A stretch of DNA of 64,000 nt, from assembly GCA_018398765.1 (NCBI GenBank), contig JAHBMJ010003622.1, positions 24,814-88,813 of the forward strand, given 5' to 3'. Position 1 is the first letter of the stretch. The number at the start of each line of letters is the position of its first letter. The DNA is from Chromera velia. Taxonomy: Eukaryota > Sar > Chromeraceae. Shown here piece after piece: positions 36,059-47,649 of the stretch. The notes under the pieces were generated by a model. That model saw nothing but the letters and a program-made list of their open reading frames with translations, searched no databases and had not been told where the DNA came from. The translations under genes were made by a program, and so were the position numbers.

Positions 36059-36288
36059 CTAGACGCCGGCTACTATAGGAAAAAAAAAAAAAAGTAGACG
36101 ATCTTGGGAGATCTTTTTTTTTTTTTTCTTTTTTACTTTTTAACCCTGAACAACATTTAACAACAGTTGTGCAACACAGAAACAACACTTGTAAAACACT
36201 TCAACAACAGTTGTTTGACTGATACAGAAAAAAAAAAAGTAGACGATCTAGGGAGATCTTTTTTGTTTTTTCTCTAGCCGGCGCCTAG
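36059..36288. mobile_element. MITE, hAT-like (8-bp target duplication)
   Basis: The ends are inverted: CTAGACGCCGGCTA at 36059-36072 and TAGCCGGCGCCTAG at 36275-36288 (13 of 14 match). The flanks 36051-36058 and 36289-36296 are the same eight bases, GCTTTATT. Subterminal segments also mirror each other, with A-runs plus GTAGACGATCT...AGATC near both ends. At 230 bp with no coding capacity it is a miniature inverted-repeat element; the 8-bp duplication points to hAT-type transposition. Confidence 0.85.
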
Positions 36289-36296
36289 GCTTTATT

Positions 36297-37938
36297 TAAT
36301 CATATTCCATCTAAAAAAAATGGAGTCATCTTGACTTTTGAGGTCAAGTGCAGACACTAGTGACAGGGGGGTACTAGACTAGATATCATATTAAATGTAT
36401 TAGATCATGGCATCATGCCTACATTGCTGTATTTTTGTTATGGAGTCTGCTAGAGAGAGAACCTCAGAAAGAGCAGCTGAAAGCCAACCCTTTTAAAACG
36501 TTTTTCAAACGTGGTGTTCCACCAGATAATCATATATTCTGTTTGACTCCTAGTCTGAGTCTGGGGGCAGGAGGATGTCGATACAGTAGGGACCCGCAGG
36601 GACCTCATTTCGAGGGGAGACGCCAAGGCCCGCAAGCGCGTCTAACACCCCTTGGTGGGCTTGCGAAGAGTGTCCTGCATATGGTAAACATAGACCGATC
36701 TGGACATGCACAACCCATTGGGTGGGTACGCTCACACAGAAACACATGCAAGAGAAAGAATTTACCTTTTCGGTCAGCATACAACAAACGGGGCAGCTCC
36801 ATTTGAGAGGAGGGTCCTCGGCCGTCTCGCATGCTACGGGGAATCGACGCCATCAGAGTTGCATAAGAAGTCTTCCCTTTCAATCCATCTCTCCATTCAT
36901 CACTACAAATCAAATCGATCATTTCTCCATTCATCACTAGAGACTGCCGTGGGCCTGATCACTACAGACTGCCGTCGGGAATCATGCCGATGATTCTACA
37001 GACTGCATCTAACATACGAAGGTGCCTTGTACCTCTCACGCTGCATGTTGATTTTGATGTCTAAAGTGCAGGGAAGCCTGCCCGCATTTTCCTTCCCACC
37101 AACCAACCTGTAATTGCTGGGCCGAGGCGGCTGCCTGTCATTGGCAACTTCGAACGCCCGCCCGCTGCGTCTCCTGACTCTTCCCTTGCGTGGGCATCCT
37201 GGGGGGGGAGAGGGGAGGCGCTCCCGTGCGAGGATACTCGCGAGGTGGGACGTCCCCCCTCACTCCCATCCAGCCGTTGCTGCAGGAGCGAGCGAGAAGG
37301 CCGGAGGGGGGGGAAGCGGAAGGGAGGGGAACCCGCAAAGGCAAAGTGACAACGTGCAAGTAACTGGATGATATGAGGGGAGGCACGAATGAACGCACAG
37401 AAGGAAGGAAGAAAGGAAGCAAGAATGGAACGAAGGAAGAAAGGAAGGAAAGACAGAAAAGATTGAGGTGAAACAGAAAAAGAAACGGCGGGTAGCCCAT
37501 TTGCGTACTACCATCATCAATGAAAGAGCAGATCGAAGGATCTTTCCACCTTCCTTCACTCACTTGTCTGCCCTCCTCCCTGACATACTTCCTTCCTGAG
37601 TTACCGACCCACTGACTGACTGACTGACCAAGACCTCTCCTGCCCCCTCAACGAATGAGGCCAATTCAACGACGGGCCCTCCCACGGAGCGGGGGGGATG
37701 AAGAGAACGACTGGAATCATGAAAAAGAGAAGCCTTAGGGCCACGTGTCCTCCCTTCCTCTTCCTGTCCTCCTTTGGAATCTCCCCCTTCCAAGTCATGA
37801 TTGGAGGCTTCTTTCGAATTTGAAAAGAAGTCACATGATTCGCTCGCCGCTTCTCCTTCCACTCCGTACACGGGAGGGACTTCCCTCTCTTCACCTCTCG
37901 CCCCCTTCCGGCTCGGACTCCCGCTTGCCTGTGCCCCC
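36297..37938. other. Intergenic or 3' flank of the HPR-like gene
   Basis: 36297-37100 shows no coding sequence I can support. 37635-37938 on the minus strand is open and reads like protein (GGDSKGGQEEEGRTRGPKAS, ending PVVELASFVEGAGE before a GTCTTGGTCAGTCAGTCAG donor-like site), and could belong to an alternative 3' end of the HPR-like gene. 37380-37450 is a GAAGGAAG repeat. Confidence 0.4.
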
Positions 37939-39090
37939 TCACTTCTTCCTCTCGGCCTCTGTGGTACGGGGACGCTTTGAGTCGAGTACGTCGCGCAGCT
38001 GTAAGCCCTCTGCGCACCTTCTGCACGGATCGTCTGCAGTCCGCCTGTGGCTGCCAGGTTGGTTTGTTGGAGACGGCTGTGGCGAAGGGGTCTGAGAGGA
38101 AGGGGACTGACGATGGTCAGCGCTCTGAAGGCAATTCTCAGCCTCCCGACTGCCGCTCTCATCCTGAAGGGAGGGAGAGGGAAGGAGCACATTGAAGGAG
38201 GGAAGTTGGCTTCAGATGGGCCAACTAGAGGACTTGATCTCAGACATGTGGAGTGCGCCTGTGATGGCAAGAGGGAAGCAGTGAAGAACGGCACGGAAAG
38301 CAACGCGATGGAGGGCAAGTGTGTGAAAAATGATGAGAGGGCAAGTCGAACAAGAGTTCATGGGAAAGCATTCTACAGATGTGATGCAAATTTGTGAGGG
38401 AGATCTTCGTGAAAGATCATGAAAAGAAAAAGTCAGAAACTAAAAAAACAGCAAATAAGGAGAAGAGGTGACCAGGAAAAAACCATTCAAACAAGCAATC
38501 CATGTCAGAAGCATAATAAAGAATTTTTCACAGCAAGTTCGTTTTTCTTGTCGTCATTCCGGCTTCTCACGAACCCATGTGCTTCTTTTCTTCTGTGACA
38601 AGCTTGCTGGATTGCTCTCTTCACACTCTGGAGGTGCAGTTGGAGTCCTTGAGAGAGATGCTTCTCTGCCTTTTGTCTTTCCTTCTCTGTCTGTTTCTCT
38701 CTCTCGTCCTCTCCACCCCCAACTGACCCGGTGGAGACTGCTGCCCCAGATGGCCCCACGACCGGCCCAGCATGGCCTCCTCCTGTGTCTGTCTCCGTCG
38801 AGGAATGAGAAGAAGCAGGGAAGAAGCAGCTGTGATCCATTTCCTCGGGGGCACAGAAGACAGGGCCGCTGACGGCAGGGACACCAGCCGTAGTGTTGAG
38901 AGAAAAGAAGCGTTGCCCTTCAGCTGTCACGGTCACTGCCCGTCGAACGACTTGCAGAGCTGTAGACAGTCCTGAGATAAGCAAGAAGGGCACGAGGGAA
39001 AAGAGGAAGCGACGAGGGAATTCAGAGGGGGGCAAGAACCCGGGGGTCTCTTTTCTGTGCTCACTCGGCACAGAACGATGCGCGCGCGCG

Positions 39091-39128
<38 letters not shown>

Positions 39129-39299
39129 AGAGTGAGAGAGAGAGAGAGCAGAGACAGACAGACCGACCGACCGATCGAGACAGAGAGAGACTGAGACAGA
39201 GACAGAGACAGAGACCAAGACAGAGACAGAGACCAAGACAAAGACAAAGAGATAGATAGAAAGAAAGAAAGAAAGAAAGAAAGAAAAAGAGAAAGAGAA

Positions 39300-39343
<44 letters not shown>

Positions 39344-39507
39344 AGAACAGAAGAACGGAAGCAAGAATGAAAAAATGAACCAAAGAAAGAAAAGGGAGAA
39401 TACGTGTGTGACACTCTGTTTTGGCCCGTATCGCGCGAAATCTTCAAGGCTTTCAAAAGAAACAAAACTTTGGCTTGCTTAACAGACAGACAGACAGACA
39501 GACAGAA

Positions 39508-39542
<35 letters not shown>

Positions 39543-42500
39543 GACAGACAGACAGACAGACAGACAGAGACAGACAGACCGACAGACAGACAGACAGACC
39601 ACGACACATTCTTGCGAGACGGTTGGGAGTCTTCTGCATCTTGACACCGAGACAGACAATCAGGCAATCAGTCGGATCTCTCTTAACAGAGAGACAGAGA
39701 GACAGAGAAAAGGCCCCCTCCTGCATGCTAATCGACCGACCGACAGAGCGGCCAACTGACCGAAAGACTCCAGCCACAAGAGGCTCGCAACCCTTCCGAC
39801 AAAGGGCTCAGAAGAAGAGTGAGCAGACTGTGGAGGAGGAGACTGCAGCACATTCCGGACAAGAGAGGCTCCAACAGAACACACCTCCCGAAGTGCCCGA
39901 ACGATCCTTTCTTCCCCTAAACAGTCAGGCAGGGCTCTGTTAGGAGATGGATACACTAGAGATGCGGCCAAGAGTGAGATAAAGGACGACAAAGGTTCCA
40001 GACTGACCCCAGAGGAGGCAGGGGAGGAGAGACAAAGGCGGAGAGCAGAGGTTCTCTTTGTGATGGCGTCAACCATCGACATGCTGAGAATCCCCATTCG
40101 AACACTGCTGGTGCAAATACCTGCCGCCTGGGACAGGGACAACAAGGGCAAAGCCTCCATCATTGGGGGTTCTGTCTCCCTCTCCTGTTTGCAGTCTCGC
40201 ATCTCAGCTTTCTCTCTAATTCCTTGGTCTCTACGACTCTGTATCTCCAACTTTTGAGGGAATCCTCCCACAATCAACCTCGCTGTGAGGTCTGTGAGAG
40301 TCTCTAGAGATCTCTCCCTCCCAGTCACCCGAGTGACTTCCATCCTTCCATACCGAGCATTCAAAAGGGATTCCCACAGAGAGACACACTGATCACCTCT
40401 AATTCGAACCCCCTGCCCCATCCCCCTTTCATTTTCGGCCGCATCGAGAGTAAAGAAACAGTCCTCTAAACAAAGGTCAAAAGCCCGACGCAATCCCGTG
40501 GAATCCCGACCCGTCACACTTTCTGACCCACCTCCCCCCCCCTGGTAAGCACACGACCCAAGAGCCTTTCCAAAGCCAGCTGCAAAAAGAAAGGGAAGGT
40601 CGCCATGCTCACGCGACTCATCCCGAATTCCCCCCCGACCCAAAAATTCCAACGCGAGAGCCTCAAGGGTAGAGAACATTTCGGCAGACCCGACATGATG
40701 CACATCCGCATCTGCCATCCCTATTCCCCCATCTTTCATTCTTCTACCTTCCTCAATGGGATCAAAAGAGAGACTGGGGGAACCGGATGCATTCCTTTGT
40801 GCGGCCGAGCCACGCGAAAGGGAGGCAACACCTTCTAGCGCGTCTGCTGCTCTGCCAAGAGAGAGGACGCTGAGGGCTAGAGACTCAGGGGACATAAGGG
40901 GAACAGTCTTTCGCACAAGGGGGGAGATGCGCACAGCCCTCCAGAAGGCCCCCCTTCCTTTCCCTTTCGTGAAGGCATTTGAGAGCTCTGCCACGTGCCC
41001 TGGAGACAGAGGAGGCAGAGACATGGTAGCAGCAGTCTCATCACGAACTCTGCCTCTTTCCGTCTGTCTGATAACGGAGGAACAAGAATGATGCTTACTT
41101 CTGCCCCCGCGCTTGAACTGAACTTCCACTGACTGCGACAGGCCGTCGAGTGCGAGCTCGACCTCTGGGTGAGTCTCCCTCTCCCTCTCCCCCCCTGCCA
41201 CCACCTCTTGCTCCCCTACTGCTGGCACTCCTCCGCCCAACTCCGACTGGAGCTTTTCAGTCTGAGACACTCTGAGACGACCCAGACGATCTACCCGAGT
41301 CAGGGCGCTGCTTATCAAGACAACCGACAGGAGACCCCCCTCCCCATCCGCAACAAATTTCAATCTCTGGCCAGGCTCACCCCTCCCTCTTACCTCACTC
41401 TCACACTGTGTACTAACAACCCGAGCACTTTCTAGGAACAGTTTGGAAGACCCCATTCCCGATTTTGCAAATGCATTCAAGAGCACGCCCATAGACCATG
41501 AATTCAAAAACGGCAAAACCTGGAGGGCCCGTGCCTCCAGTGCTTTGAACAGATGAAAATCGACCAGCCCCACTGAGGCAAAAGAGGAAGCCAGAGAACC
41601 CACCTCTGCTCCCGTGAGGCTTTTGCAACTTTCACGTGCACGCTCTCCGACAGCTTCAAACACCTTCAGACACATCGCTTTCTGCTCTTCAGTCAGCGTG
41701 AATTTCTCCAAATCTCCTCCAACCATCCCGCCGTTCTGCTTCTGCCTCTTCTTCAAATCTCCTTCAACCAGCCCGCCGTTCTGCTGCTGCCTCGATGTCC
41801 ACAAATGGGGAAGCACGGGGACCGTCTGGGAGGGCCTAGGGGTCCTCTGCTCAAAGGCGCTTCCGCACCGGCTGCTCAAAGCCTTCCCGTAAGCATACGC
41901 GACCTGCACGAGGTTATGGGGATCCAAGGATGGGACCCCACGCAACACAGAGGGGGCGACGTCCACCAACGCCCTCACGACAGAGTCCGAGGGGGGGTCT
42001 CGCGCTTTTGTCAAAGCATGGGCGAGTACTGAGAGATGGTGAGGCTCCATCTCCGGCGCACGGAGTACGGCCTGATGCGCGAACGCCTCGACAAGGGCAT
42101 CGTTGAGGCCAACGCTCAGCTTCACAAAGGCATTGGCAGTAAGTGCCAAGTTCTGCCCGTTCATTTCGGACATCCTGCTTGCCGTCTCTTCAACAAGTGC
42201 CTCCAAGACCTCTGATGCCTCTTCAGAACGGAGATCAAATTTCGCCCAGGCATTTGCACTCAGAGCAATTTCCTGTCCGTTTAGCTCCCGTCTCCTCGAG
42301 ACGAGGCTCTGACCCAGAGACTCAAAAACCGAAGCCTCGTAGACGGATAGCTTCGCGAATCCATTCACGAATAATGCTGCGTCACGTCCACTGAATTCGT
42401 GTGTTCTTCTGGTGACCTGCTCGGTGAAGGCGGCCATCAATGCATCCGATCGGAGGGGGAGACGGGCAATGCTGTTGAAAGCATTAGCGAGGTCCTGGGC

Positions 42501-42794
42501 ACCGAAGCTTGACAGTCTGGGAATACAAGAGAGGAGGGATCTCTCAAATAACTCGGCATTTCGATAGGGAGACTTCACAAAGGCATTCAGACAGAGAGTG
42601 ATCTGCTTGGGACTCAGCTTGCCACAACTCTGGCTGAACTCGACCGCCAGGTCATGGAGACGGGAAGGACTCGTCGACCTCTGTCTGGAGGCAGACAGGC
42701 AGTCGTCTACCAGCTTCTTCAAAGAGAGATCGGCCTCCTTGGCCACCCCATCTGTCTTCAAAGCACTACGAAAACTTGCAACCCGGGCAGCCAT
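37939..42794 (-). CDS. Heptatricopeptide-repeat-like (HPR/RAP-family) organellar RNA-binding protein
   Basis: Exon 1 is 42794-39761 (1,011 codons), exon 2 38971-38724, exon 3 38163-37939, about 1,168 residues. The N-terminal 320 residues are tandem helical repeats of about 37 residues with the recurring core LALTANAFVKLSV (also ITLCLNAFVKSPY, LANAFNSIARL, AALFVNGFAKLS, IALSANAWAKFDL, LSVLAHALTKARD, LVQVAYAYGKA). More units occur later (VGSLASSFASVGL, SMGVLLNAFAKSGM, VAELSNAFTKGKG). This is the pattern of heptatricopeptide-repeat proteins, which often end in a RAP domain and bind mitochondrial or plastid RNA. I do not see a clear RAP domain. Exon 1 is secure and its junction to exon 2 (F-G-L) keeps phase. 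The exon 2/3 junction has two phase-compatible solutions: donor 38723 reaches the stop at 37939, while donor 38727 reads another frame to about 37635 and would need a further exon. Confidence 0.7.
39081..39600. repeat. (CG)n, (GA)n, (GAAA)n and (CAGA)n arrays in an intron
   Basis: Within the intron between exons 1 and 2 of the HPR-like gene: (CG)n at 39081-39106, (AG)n to about 39148, GAGACA/GAAA blocks to about 39345, then CAGA tetramers from about 39483 to 39600. Long open frames here, poly-Ser/Leu on the minus strand and poly-Asp/Arg/Gln on the plus strand, are products of the repeats. Confidence 0.9.
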
Positions 42795-43713
42795 GTCGGA
42801 ACGACTCAGAATGTTAAATCAATCAATCAATCTCAGGAGACGGCTTCAAGCAACCAAAGTCTCCGAGGTCGGACCAAGGCAAGAAAATCTTCTACGCAGA
42901 GACTACCTGCATGGTAAATCATACAATTAAGCAACTTGTCTACACGACTGCTTGTCATCGGAACCGGCCAACGATCGACGGGCAGGACGAGAGATGATGA
43001 GAGCATCATAGAAAGCAACTTATAAGCTCGTATAGACGCTGGAACCTATCTCAATTTATGGCGGCGCGCCAAGGTCTCCCAATTAAATTTAAAAAATATA
43101 ATGGCGCCGGGTCGATCGATCTTTTAGCTCATAGCTGCGCCGCCACATGCATGGATCATCTAACCTAACGTCGACGTACACCGTGTTACACCGTGTCACG
43201 ATCATTCTTCTACGATAGAACCAGCCAACCTCACACTGGCCGGCTCACAGTTGCAGTCGTTGCTTTTGCCAACCATTCTACACCAGACATTACCGGACAC
43301 CCGCCGAGACCTAGAAAAACGTAGTCTTTCAATGAAGTGCTATAAAGTGATATTGAATTTAGATTAATAAACATGGGTAAACGTTAGTTAAAGCGCATTA
43401 CCCACAATCCCCCCTTCAGAATTAGCTATTTACTTACTAGCTTACTTAATTATGATTTAGCCTGGAGTCTCCGAAACCAGAGACGAATGGCAACCCATGC
43501 ATAGAATCCCACAATTAGTGATAGTGAAGTGAAACAAAAATGAATCAAAACTACGAAACGTGAATGAATATGACAGTTACTGATTAGAAAGAAAACAACT
43601 AGATATATGCTAGAGATGCATGTCATTGCATGGCAATGTATGTATAAATGGATGAATAGATGAATGAATATGAATGAATGACTAATTATGTATTGTCTCA
43701 CTAATGCGGGCTA
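42795..43713. other. AT-rich intergenic region
   Basis: Lies between the start of the HPR-like gene and the stop of the D27-like gene, so it carries the promoter of the former and the 3' flank of the latter. 43060-43150 contains CGCGCC and GGCGCC words in an AT-rich setting. No gene is seen. Confidence 0.5.
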
Positions 43714-45196
43714 CTATACTGCAACTTGGGAAGTGTCAAAGGCTGGCCGTTCAAGTTCTTTCCGAGCTCCGTCTTTGGAAGCCAGTCTCTTCCCTTCCAC
43801 AGACTTTGCACAGCTGCACGCACTCACCAGTCCCTTCTCGGCCAGTCCCCCCGCCATCGTGCAGCCCCCCAGACAGCCCGACGGGACGGTTTCGTCCTCT
43901 TCAAGAGGCTCGGGGACGAGGCCGAATGAGAGAGTGCACTCACACGTCTCGAAATCAGGTCTCATCGTCAGGGGGAGCCCCATAGTATCGGCAAAGAACC
44001 GCTCTGTGGGCCGCTTGCACATGTTCACACACAACCCCTTGCAGCCTGTTTCCGCCAAGAACCTGAAGGGAACAAAGGGGAAAGAAGGAAGCACTTCGAT
44101 CCAGTGCACTTGGAATTCGTTTGGAGCTTTGTATCTACATTCTTCGCAAGTCAACTGAAGGCTCCACGAGGCACGACAAACAACTGCCTGCCGTACTGTC
44201 GGTCAAAAGATGGGAAAGGCATTCAGAGGGGACGCAAACAAAAAAGAAAAGATCAAAAGACGGAACCAAGGGGGCGTCAAGGAAACGGAAATTCATGCTA
44301 GCTTCTACGTGTCAAATGCATGATTACGATTATTTGACGTCATCACCCGAGGCTCCCATGTGGACGGACATGCGCTTGCATGCAAGCCAGCTCACCTGCA
44401 CCTTTCCACATAGCATCCCCCAAGCTGCTCGTCCTCCCTCAAGGACCACCTGCGTGCGCACGTTGAATACAAGATTGAAGCAACAAAAGTCAATTCCTCG
44501 TTGCCAGGAAGGAAGGAAGGAAGGGGCCGTGTCAATCGGAGGACATGCATAAAACACACAAGCTGCAAACACGCATTGTCTATGTGACGACGCATGGGAT
44601 CATCAAGAGAGGTCAGTCTGTTTGTCTTGTTCAGAGTGCACGCACAAGTAGCGACAGGACGAGAGAAAACGAACGGAGGAGCTAACCACCAGGCAGGCAG
44701 GCAGGCACGCAGGCACGCAGCGAGAGAGACACACAGAGAAAGAATGTGTTTTTGAGAGAAAGAGAGAAACATCGAAAACACACAGCGGGACTTCATGTTT
44801 CTTTCTGTCCCTCCTTCTCTTCATGTGCAGATAGAAAACAATGAACCAACGACAAAAGAGCAACAAGTCCACTAAGACAACGTGAAGCGCCCCTGGCTTC
44901 TACACCGCGCGACAAGACTTCACGTGATTACTATTCACACGTTACTTCCTGGCGCTTACGCTCAAGACGAGAGAAGGAGAGAGAGGGAGAGAAGGTGAGA
45001 GAGAGAGAAATACAGTATACTGCACTCAGGACAGCCCATACAAATACAGAGGGACCAAGCACAGTCATTTAGGTATCCGCAGAGAGAGAGAGAGAGAGAG
45101 AGCACAGTCACACACAAACACAAACACAAGCGCGCACACACACAGGCTCACGCAAATGCACACGGACACGCACACGCATTCGCGCGCGCGCGCACA

Positions 45197-45254
<58 letters not shown>

Positions 45255-46904
45255 TCCACATATATATACATATACATATGTACACACGTACACGCAGAGA
45301 GAGAGAAAGATGAACGCCCGGAGGAGGGGGAATGAGAAAATATGAAGGACAAAAAAAGAAAAGAAGAAGAGCCAGACTTACCGCGTAGGCCCGACAAGAA
45401 AGGAGAGGAGAAGCGGCGTGAGGAGGGAAGTGAGGAGGGGTGCCCACGGGAAGGGTGCCATGAGTGTCCTGTAGATTTGAGGGAAGAAGGGTCCAGCCAG
45501 TCTTGACAAGACGCCAAGAACCATCGTCTGTTGTTCCTCTCCGCTCTTTCGAGACTCCAGCACATAGTGTCTGCACGCACATTCATTGCAGAGTGCACAT
45601 CAAGGGAGCGCTGTTCTTGTTTGTATTGTCATCATCCCCCCCGCACTTTCAGAACTGCAATCCATGAATTCTGCTGAGCACAGCACATTAGAAGAGAAGA
45701 GAGGAAAACCGAGTAGAAGGCACGGCAAAAAGAGCAGAGAAGGAGAAAATATGAAAAAACAAAAAAAACAACCAGCACCACCCGAAAGAAAGATTTTGAA
45801 TACAGCCTTCTCGCAACTTGATCAGGAGAACACCACAATGTCCTTGCACTTTCGCCGTCTATGCTCACAGTGTTCTAGGGACCAAATTTGATGGTTTGGT
45901 TGGACCGGCTATTAAGAGAATGTTGATTGGCTTAATTTTTGATGAAACTCGTCCTTCGATTCGATCGATCCTTCAACTTTTGCCCTCAGCGAAGGAACGA
46001 ATGCACAAACCCAAAGGAGGATGGAGGACCCAAGGAAGAGTGAAGGGAAGGAAGCTAGTAAGAAAGGAAAGCATGCACGTAAGCACGCATCAGTGGGTGA
46101 CCCTCCAACCCATGCAAAGAACTACCGACTGACTCACTTGGCTTCCTTCACGAGACCATCAAACGATTCGTCCCCAGAGAGCCCGAAGGCGGGGCTTGCA
46201 GACCACTCTGTTCCTCTCTGCACCTCTGTCCTGCAGCGCAGTGCAGGGCAATGCGTGAAAGGGCAAAGGAGAGATGTCGGGATGACAGTGACAAGTGGAA
46301 CAGCAGTAACGAGTACAACAAAGTGACTCTCCCACGCATACACACAAACAAACAAACAAACAACGATCGAACGAACGAAGGAAGGAAAGAAAGAGATAGA
46401 CAAATAGATGGGTAGCAGAACTTGCCTGAAGAGTCCCAGTGCCAGCTTCTCAAAGGGATTCATCTCGTAGAAGTCCGCGGATACCGGGAACGGCTTAGGC
46501 AGCCCTTTGGGGTCTCCCGCCTTCTTAAGATTCCTTCCTTTCTCAGTCTTTGCCGTCTCCTCCGTCTCCGTTGAACCCGGCCCTGTTCTTCCTTCCATGC
46601 CCTTGAGGGAAGTCCATGAGGAGCTACGCGGCTGCAAGGTGCAAGGGCAGAAAAAGGCGCAGAGGTGCCACCATGGGATGGTTGACACAAACTACAGAAC
46701 AGTCACGCAGAGTAACATGGGGTGTGTTCACCATCCAGCATGTCTGCTCAATTGTATACGCATAGACCTGAAACAATTCGATCAGGTACCCACCTTGCCA
46801 CGCACCTGTCCACAAGGAGTGCGGGTGAACGCGTCGACCCCAAAGCCACCACACCGCTCCAAGGAGACGGCAACCAAGAGCAGAACCAGAGCAACTGTTG
46901 TCAT
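43714..46904 (-). CDS. D27-like (beta-carotene isomerase family) protein, plastid-targeted
   Basis: Exons: 46904-46806, 46631-46426, 45570-45382, 44449-44396, 44062-43714; 298 residues, all phases agreeing. Residues 1-33 start MTTVALVLLLVAVSLERCGG, a signal-peptide-like leader as expected for plastids bounded by more than two membranes. The core reads FYEMNPFEKLALGLFRHYVL, AGPFFPQIYRTLMAPFPWAP, LLLSFLVGPTRWSLREDEQL, then ERCRFLAETGCKGLCVNMCK, RPTERFFADTMGLPLTMRPD and FETCECTLSFG. The GCxGLCVNMCKxPTxxFF and GxPLTMxPxFExCxCxxxFG strings are diagnostic of the DUF4033 family. Plant D27 isomerises all-trans-beta-carotene at C9 and starts strigolactone synthesis; algal members have unclear roles, so only the family is claimed. 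The intron between exons 2 and 3 has a GC donor (GCAAGT), required by the phase. Confidence 0.85.
45185..45255. repeat. (CA)n microsatellite in a D27-like gene intron
   Basis: CG- and CA-dinucleotide runs followed by TATATACATATACATATG, in the intron between exons 3 and 4. The Cys/Val frames read from it on the minus strand are artefacts. Confidence 0.9.
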
Positions 46905-47649
46905 TCAGTCTTTCAACTATTCGGCTGAAACACGAGAAGAAACGCAGTCAAACTGCATCAAGCTGAATGCACATCAATTGCCAATCGCAACTGCAGAGTG
47001 TAACCAGCTACACATACTCAGACTATAACTCAGGTTCCGAACCATGGAGCAGTCTGTTGGATCTTGTCCTAGGATTCAACTTTTGCACGGGACCGTCGGG
47101 GCTCTGAGGGACCCCGGCATGAACTCCGCGATTGCGGCGGGGGACCCGCGGCCGAACAAACAGTCCTTTTTGCCGGGGCCGTGCCGCGGGCATTGAAGGG
47201 GACACACTTAAATTTCTTTTTTAAAAACACAAGACCATGTACGGCTTGTCTTGCAAGAACGTGTCCTTGTGTCCCCTCGCGCGCACGCGGACAGGACGGA
47301 GTCGAGATTTTTGGAACCAAAACAGAGCTAGAAGCTACAGAGACTTGAGTATACCAGGCTCTGTGACTGCTTCCCTCGTCTATGAAAAGAACGTCCGATC
47401 GACTGAAAGTATCTGTGTTTTGAAACCATCGCCAGTTTTGTCTCTGTGTCTGTCTGCCCAGTTTTGGTCGCCGTCCTGTCTGCATCAAGAGAGAAGATCT
47501 TCTCTTCCCGTACCTTCATCGCTTTTGTGCAGTGCAGTGAGTGAAGGATCAATCTGATCAGTCGCTCCTCATAGAATTCTCTTGGAGAGACGAATTGCGC
47601 AAAGCTCTCTCCTCCGTTCTTTCTTTCTGTCTTTCTTCAAACAAGAAGT
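46905..47649. promoter_or_regulatory. Shared upstream region of the D27-like and ATP-grasp-reductase genes
   Basis: The 745 bp between divergent ATGs contain no coding sequence I can support. A GC-rich patch at about 47088-47200 (GCGGCGGGGGACCCGCGG, CCGTGCCGCGGGC) lies between more neutral flanks. 47550-47649 is the presumed 5' UTR of the plus-strand gene. Confidence 0.35.

Noticed and set aside
38505-38723. Continuation of HPR-like exon 2 through GGGEDEREKQTEKERQKAEK to a stop at 38505
   Set aside because: Possible, but the sequence past the GTCAGTTGGG donor pair turns into repeat-like charged text, and phase-matched donors and an acceptor exist; spliced models are preferred without certainty.
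39061-39777. Poly-Ser/Leu and Cys/Val-rich minus-strand frames that look like membrane proteins
   Set aside because: They arise from (GA)n, (GAAA)n and (CAGA)n arrays within an intron of the HPR-like gene.
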